This document shows, in pieces, positions 25,342-33,629 of a DNA stretch of 64,000 bases; the first letter of the stretch is position 1, and every line of letters begins with the position of its first letter. The notes beneath the pieces were generated by a model, which saw only the letters and a list, made by a program, of their open reading frames with translations, ran no database searches and had not been told where the DNA came from. Source of the stretch: CAYZQH01 sp050300015 (lineage in GTDB: Bacteria; Pseudomonadota; Gammaproteobacteria; Pseudomonadales; Cellvibrionaceae). Both the position numbers and the translations under genes were made by a program. The stretch lies in NCBI GenBank assembly GCA_050300015.1, contig JBNKWZ010000004.1, positions 1 through 64,000 of the forward strand. Direction: 5' to 3'.

Positions 25342-26940
25342 TCAATAAAATTCCACTTTGAAGCTGACTGCATGCTCGCTAGGTAACGTCTGCGGGATGT
25401 CGATAAGCAGCGCATCACTCTTCTGCGCCCAGCGCAATGGTTTAGGATGACCGAGCAGTTTCACAGACTTGATTCTGTTTTTGCTGCGCTGCAACGACAA
25501 CCCCAAAGATGTGACACGGACCTGATGCTCGGGAACCCCCAAGGTAATGACATATAAAGCCCCATCTTTTTGAGTGAACCTCAAATCCTGTGCCGTGTAC
25601 GTGATATTTTCATTGAAGGCCCCAGCTTTGGTTTCAGAAGGACCTTCGCCAAATGTCGTCCAAGGCCGAGTGCCGTATATGGCCTCACTGTTTATATCCA
25701 TCCACTGCGCCATTTCCTTCAAGAACCTCAGTGGCTCTGGGGGTAGGCTGCCATCGGGGTATTGGACGACATTCAGCAGTAAATTGCCATTTTTGCTGAC
25801 GATATCCGCGAACATATGAATAATCTGTGTTGTCGACTTATATTCGTAATTTTCGCTGTAGTACCAATCACCAATAGATGTGCACGTTTGCCAAGGCAAG
25901 GCATTAATACCACTCATTACGCCACGCTCCACATCCTGGACGCCAGCCTCGCGGATAAACTCACCAGAGCCGATATCTTTGTGGTTAAACACAGCTTCCA
26001 ACTTGCCCCGATGATTGGCAATATTCTGATTGTAAAAATTGGCCACCAGAGTGCGCCCAACCTCGCCAAATGGTATACCGCCATCAGAGTACAGCAAATC
26101 GGGTTCATAACGCTGAATCAGGTCTGAAATTCGATCAAACCACTCCTGATGCCAGGCAGGGTTTTTGGCGTACCAAGTTTCTCCGGTTAGCTTATAGGGT
26201 TCGTCGCCGTGGTGATAAAGATCCTCGTAAGCTGGATCGTTACCGTCATAGGGGGCATTGCTTGTTCCGTTTGTCCATAACTGGTCATTGCCGCGACTTG
26301 GTGTAAACCAGGAATAACTGGCCCCCAGATGTTCTGACACACCAAATCGAAGCCCTTGTTTCTCTGCCGCTTTTTTAAATTCACCAACAATATCGCGATG
26401 CGGCCCCATGTTCACCGAATTCCACCGATGGTATTTCGAATCCCATAAGTCAAAATTATCGTGATGCACACCCATACTGACAAAATATTTAGCACCGGCT
26501 TTAGCGTACAGTTTCATTAACCCATCCGGGTCAAATTTTTCGGCCTTCCAAAGCGGGATAATATCTTTATAACCGAATTTAGAGGGATGTCCGTAGTGCT
26601 CCAGGTGATGTTTGTATTGATCAGACAGTTGAATGTACATATTGCGTGCGTACCAGTCACCCGCGCGCGGCACTGCTTGAGGCCCCCAGTGCGCCCATAT
26701 GCCGAACTTGGCATCGCGAAACCATTCAGGTGTTTTGTAAGCTTGCAGCGAATTAACAGAGGCGCTGAAAGGCCCTTCGGTTAAGGGAATGGTGTATTTT
26801 ACGTCACCATTCTCCACAGATTTTTTGTCGCATTCGCAGCCATCGGATTTTGGTAATTTTTTTTCCAGAGCCATTGCGCTGTGTGAAATAATCAGTGCAA
26901 GTAAGCTAGCAGAAAAAATGATTTTGCTTGATTTAATCAC
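25342..26940 (-). CDS. GH29 alpha-L-fucosidase
   Basis: A 532-residue exported enzyme (signal peptide ending SAMALEKK). It should release alpha-L-fucose from side chains, such as the terminal fucose of xyloglucan. The GH29 barrel shows FGIWAHWGPQAVP (79-91), GVHHDNFDLWDS (157-168) and the nucleophile region DLLYSDGGIP (D286). The C-terminal beta-domain follows (about 440-532). A stretch with two cysteines (CECDKK) lies between the signal peptide and the barrel. The gene lies 28 bases after the GH62 gene, so the two are one transcript. Family assignment is firm; the exact linkage is inference. Confidence 0.9.
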   Translation of the reverse strand: MIKSSKIIFSASLLALIISHSAMALEKKLPKSDGCECDKKSVENGDVKYTIPLTEGPFSASVNSLQAYKTPEWFRDAKFGIWAHWGPQAVPRAGDWYARNMYIQLSDQYKHHLEHYGHPSKFGYKDIIPLWKAEKFDPDGLMKLYAKAGAKYFVSMGVHHDNFDLWDSKYHRWNSVNMGPHRDIVGEFKKAAEKQGLRFGVSEHLGASYSWFTPSRGNDQLWTNGTSNAPYDGNDPAYEDLYHHGDEPYKLTGETWYAKNPAWHQEWFDRISDLIQRYEPDLLYSDGGIPFGEVGRTLVANFYNQNIANHRGKLEAVFNHKDIGSGEFIREAGVQDVERGVMSGINALPWQTCTSIGDWYYSENYEYKSTTQIIHMFADIVSKNGNLLLNVVQYPDGSLPPEPLRFLKEMAQWMDINSEAIYGTRPWTTFGEGPSETKAGAFNENITYTAQDLRFTQKDGALYVITLGVPEHQVRVTSLGLSLQRSKNRIKSVKLLGHPKPLRWAQKSDALLIDIPQTLPSEHAVSFKVEFY

Positions 26941-26968
26941 TATTCAAGGCCTCGAATTTAGCAAAAGT

Positions 26969-28066
26969 TCATTTGCTCACAGGTAGATTCGATTCGGTGT
27001 TCGAGTTACACAGCGCGCTGATCGGGTTTTGAGTGCTTGCGGTTAGCAAGCCCAACCGATAAGGAAGCTGGATATATTCGTACGTTTTTCCCGGTGCTTT
27101 ATCTAAACCCTGATAGAGAAACTGCAATGGTTTACAAGGGTTAATGGCCAGTGTTTGATCGGAGGAAGCCCGTAGCATCTCACCATGAGAAACACCTTCG
27201 GACCAAGCTCGTCCTTCGAAATCAACATTGCGGGCATCAGCAAATACATTCATACGATCTGGCGTCAGCGGCCTCCAGTCGCCATCCAGCGTATCGCTTA
27301 CCCAGGCACGAAAATAGCGACCCTCTGAACTAATGGCCTCCACAAGCGTAAGATAGAGATCTAAGCCTTCAATTTTATAAGTATTACTGGCTTCAAAAAG
27401 GTCGTCTCGCGTTGCGCCGCTCATGACGAGCTCAGGCTCGCCAAACCCATTTGGGTAATCCTTGATAGTCGTTTCCGCGCGATAGAAATCACCGTGATCG
27501 TTCGTAAAAAACAAATAACAACGGGTGTCGTCGCAAATATTCCAGAAGTCCAACCAGAGGCTTTGTCCATTTTCGCCTATGACCGTTTTCGGGGTCGTTG
27601 GATAAAAAGGTTTTGGTGCGCTCCAGGACAGCGGATCATCTATATTAGAAGAGGTTGAATACAGTGGATCGCCTCCCTGATAAATCAAATACCATAATTT
27701 TTGGGGGGCAAAGAAAAATACCTGTGGTGCCGCACGATAACCCGGTCCCATAGGGGATTTATCAAGCCCGGTGATGGGCGCAGCGGCGGCCTGCTCCCAT
27801 GTGCTAAATGACGTATAGGCCAAACCCCATCCCTCACTGCCTGCAGTGGTGAGAAATACATGGTACTTGCCATCTTGTTGAACGATGGAGGGATCTTTAA
27901 CGCCATAAATGGTTTGCTCACTTTTTTCAGGTGGCAAAATCAATGGCTCGCTGGAGCTCCAGCGAAAAGTCGTCGGGTCCTGCTTTGTTGGTTCCGCGTA
28001 AGTGAATGCATTCAGGCAAATCAAACAACTGGCTGCCATGACGCCACTGAGTTTCTGAAGCTTCAT
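26969..28066 (-). CDS. GH62 alpha-L-arabinofuranosidase
   Basis: A 365-residue exported enzyme (signal peptide ending TYAEP). The GH62 five-bladed propeller is clear: TFRWSSSEPLI, VKDPSIV with the catalytic base D58, YRAAPQVFFFAPQKLWYLIYQ-type block at about 110-130, WLDFWNICDD with the modulating Asp (D173), and DLFEASN with the acid E225. GH62 enzymes release arabinofuranose from arabinoxylan and arabinan; placement inside a GH74 locus suggests arabinosylated xyloglucan as an alternative. It has no binding module. Downstream is GH29 (28 bases), upstream is GH2 (74 bases). Confidence 0.92.
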   Translation of the reverse strand: MKLQKLSGVMAASCLICLNAFTYAEPTKQDPTTFRWSSSEPLILPPEKSEQTIYGVKDPSIVQQDGKYHVFLTTAGSEGWGLAYTSFSTWEQAAAAPITGLDKSPMGPGYRAAPQVFFFAPQKLWYLIYQGGDPLYSTSSNIDDPLSWSAPKPFYPTTPKTVIGENGQSLWLDFWNICDDTRCYLFFTNDHGDFYRAETTIKDYPNGFGEPELVMSGATRDDLFEASNTYKIEGLDLYLTLVEAISSEGRYFRAWVSDTLDGDWRPLTPDRMNVFADARNVDFEGRAWSEGVSHGEMLRASSDQTLAINPCKPLQFLYQGLDKAPGKTYEYIQLPYRLGLLTASTQNPISALCNSNTESNLPVSK

Positions 28067-28140
28067 TGTTAATCCTTAGTATGATCGTGTCGGATGCGCC
28101 GCCGAGGCCTAGCGTGGTTTTGAGGCCTCAGAAAGTCGCG

Positions 28141-30618
28141 TTAATGTTGGACATTGGGTAGAACATACAGCGTTTGTTTTTGCATTTGCTGCCCCTCTAC
28201 TGTCACCTTGATGGTCAGCGGACCGGGTGCTGTTCCTGCTCTGACGACCGCGACCACGCGGCCATGAAAAGTTTTGCGGCGCCCAGCCTGAAAACTGCTG
28301 ACGTCTATGGGGTTGCCATTGCCAATGCCGACAACCTCACCTTGACCTTCGGCTTCGACAGTGACATAGCGATCCTGTGCTTGGTGATAAATCGGAATAC
28401 CGTTGCGATCCTTAAGCTCAATAGTGACGTAGGCCAGATCCTGACCATTGGCGTGCAGTGACGTTTTGTCGACCTGCACCGTGGCTGTAGCCGCAACTCC
28501 GGCAGTGCGCAGCTCCCAAGTGGCAATACGCTGCCCCTTATTGTTAGACGCAACGGCTTTGAGTGAGCCAGGAGTGTAGGGCACTGTAAAGCTAGCCATA
28601 TAAGCCGTGGCTGCGCTAACCGACTTACTGCCGAGGCTTTGATCATTGAGAAACAACTCCACTTCGGGATATTCGGAGTACACCACTACCGTCAATGGTT
28701 GTTGTTCATGCCCGGGCCAAGACCAGCTCGGATGAACGTCAGCCAAAGACCAATCCAGGTGGGGAGGTTCAATTTCATAATAATGACGATCCGGCAAATC
28801 AACACTGCCCGATGGCTGCTGAACAAACATGGACAGCGGGTTCAAACCGGATTTCCAAATCACTTCACGATAATAAGCTGCGGAGCGCTTTCGGCCAGTG
28901 GCGTCGATTTCACCGCAATATGCCAAATGCCAAGGATAGGGGCCGAGCTTCTGCCAATCTTGGCTATAACCCATCCAGCCAATGCCGGCCTCGCCCAGGT
29001 AGTCCACCGCTGTCCAGACAAAATCCCCGATCACCCAAGGCATCGATTCGACCGTTTGCCAAACCTCGAAAGCATTCCCGGGCAAGGACTCTGAGGAATA
29101 CATGACTCTTTGTGAATGCGTTGTGTGATCGCTGGCAAACAGGTGCGACCGGTAGTTGTATCCGGCCACATCCAGGGTTGCGTATTGCTTCGCACTGGCA
29201 GGTGGATCGATGCTTACGGCCTGAGTAACAGGTCTGGTAGGATCGAGGCTACGCACATATTCTGCGAGGGCTTTTCCAGTTTCGATACCTTGCGGAGTGC
29301 CCTGTTCGGGGATCTCATTGCCGATACTCCAGAACACCACACTGGGGTGATTGCGCGCACTCACCACCATGCTTTCAATATCGCTCTTCCAGTCGTTGGC
29401 AAAAAAACGCGAATAATCGTGCGCGCGTTTGGAGACGTTCCAGCTGTCGAAGGCTTCATTGATCACCAGCATACCAAGTTCATCCGCCGCTTCGAGTGTC
29501 GCTTTGCTGGCAGGGTTGTGGGAGCTGCGAATGGCATTGTATCCAGCGGCCTTCATTAGGCGAACTTTACGCGCGTCAGCGTCTGGAAAACCTGCGGCAC
29601 CCAGCATGTAATGGTCGTGATGAATGTTACCACCTCGCATCAGAATGCTCTTGCCATTCAGCTGCAGGCCATTTTTCGCATCGAACGTGATTTGGCGAAT
29701 CCCAAATCGTGTGTGTCGCGTGTCGACCACATGTCCGTCCACCGTCAGTTTTTGGACCAGTGTGTAAAGGTTGGGCTCCTCCAGCGACCAAAGCGCTGGA
29801 TTTTCAATGGAAAAAGACTGATCCCAAGAAGTGGTGCTGCCAGTCAACCGCTGTGACTTCTTGGCAGCGAACGCAACAGTAACGCCAGCGTTATTCAGTA
29901 TGCGTGAGGACAGTGACACCTTTCGCGGTGGCGATCCACAAGCATTAATTTGCGCACTCACCTTGACCGTGCTGAGTTTGTCGGAGGCAAGCGGTGTGCT
30001 GACGAAAATGGAATCTGGGTCAATGTATACGCAATCCAGTATTTCCAGTGATACGGGCTGGAGTATGCCTGAGCCTGCATACCACCGCGAGGATGGGTCG
30101 TCATGCTGCACTTTTACGGCGATAAGGTTTCTGCCGCTGTGCAGCTTTCCGGTCAAATCGACGGTAAAGGCAGTATAGCCATAGTGGTGTTCATCGAGCA
30201 GCTTGCCATTCAGCCAAATTTCAGCGTCCATATACACTGCGCCGAAATTAAGTTTAACGGTACTTTTGGCCTGCTTCTCGGTGAAATGAATGGACTTCCG
30301 GTACCAGCCTGTTCCGCCCGCCAGGTAGCCGGAGTCCTGGCCATTTTGGGCAGTGGCCACAAACGGAGATTGGGTACCGGGTCGGTCCATGATCGACCAA
30401 TCGTGGGGGACCATCACCTGCCGCCAGTGACTATCGTCATATTCCGGTTGTTCTGCGCCCTCAGAATCGCCATTGAAGAAATGCCAGCCATCATTCAACT
30501 GTTGCTTTTCAGCGAGCGCTTCGCCGGGCACAAAAGATAAAATAACGCCAGCAACGGCCACAGTCGCAATGACCGAGCGCACGCTGGACTTCATTAACCT
30601 TGTTAAACGCTTCTTCAT
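28141..30618 (-). CDS. GH2 beta-galactosidase-type enzyme
   Basis: An 825-residue exported enzyme. A long twin-charged signal region ends near residue 36 (GEALAEK). The GH2 order is sugar-binding domain (about 40-195), immunoglobulin-like domain (200-305), and barrel (310-600). The acid/base is in SIGNEIPE (E435) and the nucleophile in MYSSESLPG (E510). C-terminal domains of the DUF4982 and invasin-like types follow. Such modular GH2 proteins in other xyloglucan loci are beta-galactosidases, fitting removal of galactose from xyloglucan. A decayed SGNH esterase ends 20 bases before its start. Glucuronidase or mannosidase activity is less likely. Confidence 0.87.
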   Translation of the reverse strand: MKKRLTRLMKSSVRSVIATVAVAGVILSFVPGEALAEKQQLNDGWHFFNGDSEGAEQPEYDDSHWRQVMVPHDWSIMDRPGTQSPFVATAQNGQDSGYLAGGTGWYRKSIHFTEKQAKSTVKLNFGAVYMDAEIWLNGKLLDEHHYGYTAFTVDLTGKLHSGRNLIAVKVQHDDPSSRWYAGSGILQPVSLEILDCVYIDPDSIFVSTPLASDKLSTVKVSAQINACGSPPRKVSLSSRILNNAGVTVAFAAKKSQRLTGSTTSWDQSFSIENPALWSLEEPNLYTLVQKLTVDGHVVDTRHTRFGIRQITFDAKNGLQLNGKSILMRGGNIHHDHYMLGAAGFPDADARKVRLMKAAGYNAIRSSHNPASKATLEAADELGMLVINEAFDSWNVSKRAHDYSRFFANDWKSDIESMVVSARNHPSVVFWSIGNEIPEQGTPQGIETGKALAEYVRSLDPTRPVTQAVSIDPPASAKQYATLDVAGYNYRSHLFASDHTTHSQRVMYSSESLPGNAFEVWQTVESMPWVIGDFVWTAVDYLGEAGIGWMGYSQDWQKLGPYPWHLAYCGEIDATGRKRSAAYYREVIWKSGLNPLSMFVQQPSGSVDLPDRHYYEIEPPHLDWSLADVHPSWSWPGHEQQPLTVVVYSEYPEVELFLNDQSLGSKSVSAATAYMASFTVPYTPGSLKAVASNNKGQRIATWELRTAGVAATATVQVDKTSLHANGQDLAYVTIELKDRNGIPIYHQAQDRYVTVEAEGQGEVVGIGNGNPIDVSSFQAGRRKTFHGRVVAVVRAGTAPGPLTIKVTVEGQQMQKQTLYVLPNVQH

Positions 30619-30638
30619 GCTACCTGCCGCCTATTTTT

Positions 30639-30989
30639 TTAATTTGTGTTTGTCGCAAAACGGGTTAAGTTATTTACTGTAGGCGTTCCACCAATGCGGC
30701 TTCCATTGTCTGCGCCCAGATCGAATAGCCCCCGCTCATTCGGGTGCTGCAGAGCAAGTAAAATTCCCTTGCTTGGCTCATCGCCCTTGTTTAAAAATTC
30801 GTAAGCGATATCCAGGTAAAAAACATGCTTGTCCTCTGCATACCGGCTGATAATACCTTTGGTTTATGCGATTAATTTTTCGCATTCCGTTTGCCAACAT
30901 TCAGAAATGGAATCTCCGGACGTTAGCAAATCGACATTGCCCGCAGGCAGGCGCTTCAGTTTTTGTTGACAGCCTGGCGCCCACCAACC
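30639..30989 (-). pseudogene. Remnant of an SGNH/GDSL-type esterase
   Basis: Two frames on the minus strand carry pieces of one SGNH hydrolase. Bases 30989-30864 code GWWAPGCQQKLKRLPAGNV then DLLTSGDSISECW, which is the family start WW...K..KGNVDLL..GDSI with the catalytic-serine block, ending in a stop. Bases about 30851-30639 code ISRYAEDKHVFYLDIAYEFL then LQHPNERGLFDLG, the family's C-terminal part with the catalytic HPNE block. The middle of roughly 100-130 residues is missing. Both ends match GDSL acetylhydrolase-type patterns, but the gene cannot make a working enzyme. It sits between GH3 and GH2, so an acetylesterase was once part of the locus. Confidence 0.58.
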
Positions 30990-30998
30990 TCAAAACCA

Positions 30999-33548
30999 TT
31001 AGCGATCGTGCGTAGCCGGAGTGGTGGCCGGCTTGCGCTCGCCGGCGCAGTCCAGGTTGGACTCACCCTGCCGTTGTAGGCGAATATTCGCCACCGCCAC
31101 CTGACCACTTCCGCCGCCACGCAGCTCAAAAGGTACCGGCACCTGAGAAAAGTCATCGCCATCTTGAGCGAGACAGCCCAATTTGATGCTCAGCTGTTGC
31201 CACGTTTTTTCAGGCCGACTCAATGCCCACGGGGTGAGGTCTAGCTTTCGTTCGCAGTCGCCGGCGCATTGCAGCATAAGCTCCAAGCTGCCTTTGGTAA
31301 GTTCGTCAACCTTTATATCAAAGCTGATGACGCCTTGGGCAACGAAACCAGAGAGTTCTAAGGGGTCGCCATAACGAAGGCTAAGGGCAGCAAACGAAGT
31401 ATCCTTCCAGGTAAATGTCAGTGCATCTTCCTGCACGTCCTTGTCCGTAGCGACTACGGTGGCGTGGCCATTGCTTAACGTGGCGAAAGCACTATTCAAT
31501 TGTTGCTCTTGTTTCAAATCATTAATACGAATCACCCAAGGCTGCAATGGGCGCTGGTCGTACAACGGAATCGTATCGCTTGCGGCAAGCGCTAGGCCTG
31601 GAACATTTTCCTCAAGCTTATGAGGGCCCTGACCAGCACCCGTATAATCGAGGCCGTATCCGAGAGCGAACAAGGGATCGTAATTGGCGTCTTTAGGGTT
31701 TAATTTGGACTGCAAAGGATTTTTAGGCCAAGAAAACGATAACTTGCCTTGAAAATCGAATTTCGGTTTACCATTGGCTTGCGCGATAATGACATCAGCA
31801 ATACCTGCACCTTCCGTGCCCGGTAACCAGGCTGCGACAAACGCATCTGATGCGTTTATTTCTGGGTTCACCCAGAGGGGGCGGCCTGACAGAAAAATGG
31901 ACACTGTCGGGATACCCTTGGCTTGCAGTGATTTTAGAAGCGCGAGGCTCTGCTTGTCACTTACCGCATATTCGAGCGTACTAAGGTCACCGCGACCTTC
32001 GGCATAAGGGCGTTCACCAAAAACGATTATCGCCACGTCCGGCTTCTGTGCGTATTGACCGTCTGGTACCAACAAGGCCTTACCACCGGCTGTTTCTACC
32101 GCAGCTTTTATACCAGCATAGATTGATGTGGCGCCAGGAAATTTTTCATTAGCGATGCCGTTGCCTTGCCAGCTGACGCTCCAACCGCCGGACTGCATTG
32201 AAATACTATCAGCGCCAGAACCGGCGACCAAAATCGTCTGACTGGGCTTTAATGGCAGAATATTATTGCGGTTTTTTAATAGCACGAGACTCTCGCGCAC
32301 CGCTTGCCTTGCCAGCGCACGATGCTGCGCAGAGCCGATAACTTTATTGTTGCGAGCGACCATTCGATCAGACGGCTTTCTGGCAAATACTCCCATGCGC
32401 AGCTTTACCCTAAGAATTCTTCGCACCGCATCATCTAAACGCATAAGAGGGATTTCACCTGCACGTACTTGGCTCAAAGTATTTTCGATCATTTTCTGCC
32501 AATCTGACGGCACCATCAGCATGTCGATCCCCGCATTAATCGCATCTGGGCAACTGTCATTGCTGCAATTGGGTAGTTGACCGTGGCCATTCCAATCACC
32601 GACTACTAGGCCGTCAAAGCCCATGCGACCTTTCAATACATCGTGAATGAGATACCGGTTACCGTGATTTTTTTCACCGTTCCACGAGGAAAAACTGATC
32701 ATCACCGACTGTACTCCGGCCTCTATCGCTGCCGGATAGCCCGCATTATGAATATCCACCAACGCTTTCTCGCTGACTCGGGCGTCACCCTGATCATCGC
32801 CGGCCTCGGTCCCGCCATCGGCGAGGAAATGCTTAGCTGTAGCAATAACGTGGTCAGCATCAAGGAATGTCATGCTTGATGCCTTGCCTTGCAAACCTTC
32901 AACCATGGCAGTGGCATACTCGCGCACCAGAGCCGGATCTTCAGAATAACTTTCATAGGTGCGACCCCATAAATCATTCTGGGCCACCGCCAATGTGGGC
33001 GCAAAAACCCACTCAATACCAGTGCTACGGACTTCTCTTGCGGTCACAGCGCCAATTTTTCGGATCAACTCAGAATTGTGTGCCGCACCAAGTCCAATAT
33101 TGTGCGGAAAGAGTGTCGCGCCGATGAGATTGCCGTTGCCGTGAACGGCATCCGTTCCCCATATGATTGGAATGGCGACGTCGCGGCCAGAGGTGTCCAC
33201 GGATGCTTCGTAGTAGGCGTCTGCAAGGGCAAGCCAGTCATGAACGTTTGCATCTTCTTTGCGACCCGGCATCGAACCGCCACCATTAAGTACCGATCCG
33301 ATATGGTATTTTTTTACCTGTTCAGGAGTGATGCTCTGTATTTCGGCCTGCACTATTTGACCGACTTTTTGTTCCAGCGTCATTTTGGCGAGGAGTTTTT
33401 CCGCCTGTAATTCGATTTTTTCGTTGCTCGCAGGGCTTGAGCTGTGCGGCCAAAGATTTAGGTTTCCGTCCAATTGAGCATGCGTAATGACCGGAAAAAG
33501 AACAAAGCTCGCACATACGACGCGGGAAATAAAAGAATTTTTCTTCAT
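30999..33548 (-). CDS. GH3 beta-glucosidase
   Basis: An 849-residue exported enzyme (signal peptide ending THAQL). It should remove beta-linked glucose from xyloglucan or glucan oligosaccharides. The GH3 barrel has WGTDAVHGNGN (130-140), KHFLADGG and the nucleophile in VVGDWNGH (D318). The C-terminal sandwich has the second domain start (RESLVLLKNRNNILPL), and an ExoP-type galactose-binding-like domain of about 170 residues ends the protein. This architecture is common in marine exo-acting beta-glucosidases. It follows GH97 by 81 bases on the same strand. A strict 1,3- or 1,4-specificity cannot be told from sequence. Confidence 0.92.
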   Translation of the reverse strand: MKKNSFISRVVCASFVLFPVITHAQLDGNLNLWPHSSSPASNEKIELQAEKLLAKMTLEQKVGQIVQAEIQSITPEQVKKYHIGSVLNGGGSMPGRKEDANVHDWLALADAYYEASVDTSGRDVAIPIIWGTDAVHGNGNLIGATLFPHNIGLGAAHNSELIRKIGAVTAREVRSTGIEWVFAPTLAVAQNDLWGRTYESYSEDPALVREYATAMVEGLQGKASSMTFLDADHVIATAKHFLADGGTEAGDDQGDARVSEKALVDIHNAGYPAAIEAGVQSVMISFSSWNGEKNHGNRYLIHDVLKGRMGFDGLVVGDWNGHGQLPNCSNDSCPDAINAGIDMLMVPSDWQKMIENTLSQVRAGEIPLMRLDDAVRRILRVKLRMGVFARKPSDRMVARNNKVIGSAQHRALARQAVRESLVLLKNRNNILPLKPSQTILVAGSGADSISMQSGGWSVSWQGNGIANEKFPGATSIYAGIKAAVETAGGKALLVPDGQYAQKPDVAIIVFGERPYAEGRGDLSTLEYAVSDKQSLALLKSLQAKGIPTVSIFLSGRPLWVNPEINASDAFVAAWLPGTEGAGIADVIIAQANGKPKFDFQGKLSFSWPKNPLQSKLNPKDANYDPLFALGYGLDYTGAGQGPHKLEENVPGLALAASDTIPLYDQRPLQPWVIRINDLKQEQQLNSAFATLSNGHATVVATDKDVQEDALTFTWKDTSFAALSLRYGDPLELSGFVAQGVISFDIKVDELTKGSLELMLQCAGDCERKLDLTPWALSRPEKTWQQLSIKLGCLAQDGDDFSQVPVPFELRGGGSGQVAVANIRLQRQGESNLDCAGERKPATTPATHDR

Positions 33549-33629
33549 GGGAATCAGTTACTTTTTATTTTCAATCAACTGCGCCCTAGCGAAGCAAATC
33601 GCTAGGGCGCAAGACTAGAGGCGCTAGCT

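Noticed and set aside
30956..31162. 68-codon frame over the GH3 3' end
   Set aside because: Shadow of GH3; the real signal in this gap is the SGNH remnant in other frames.
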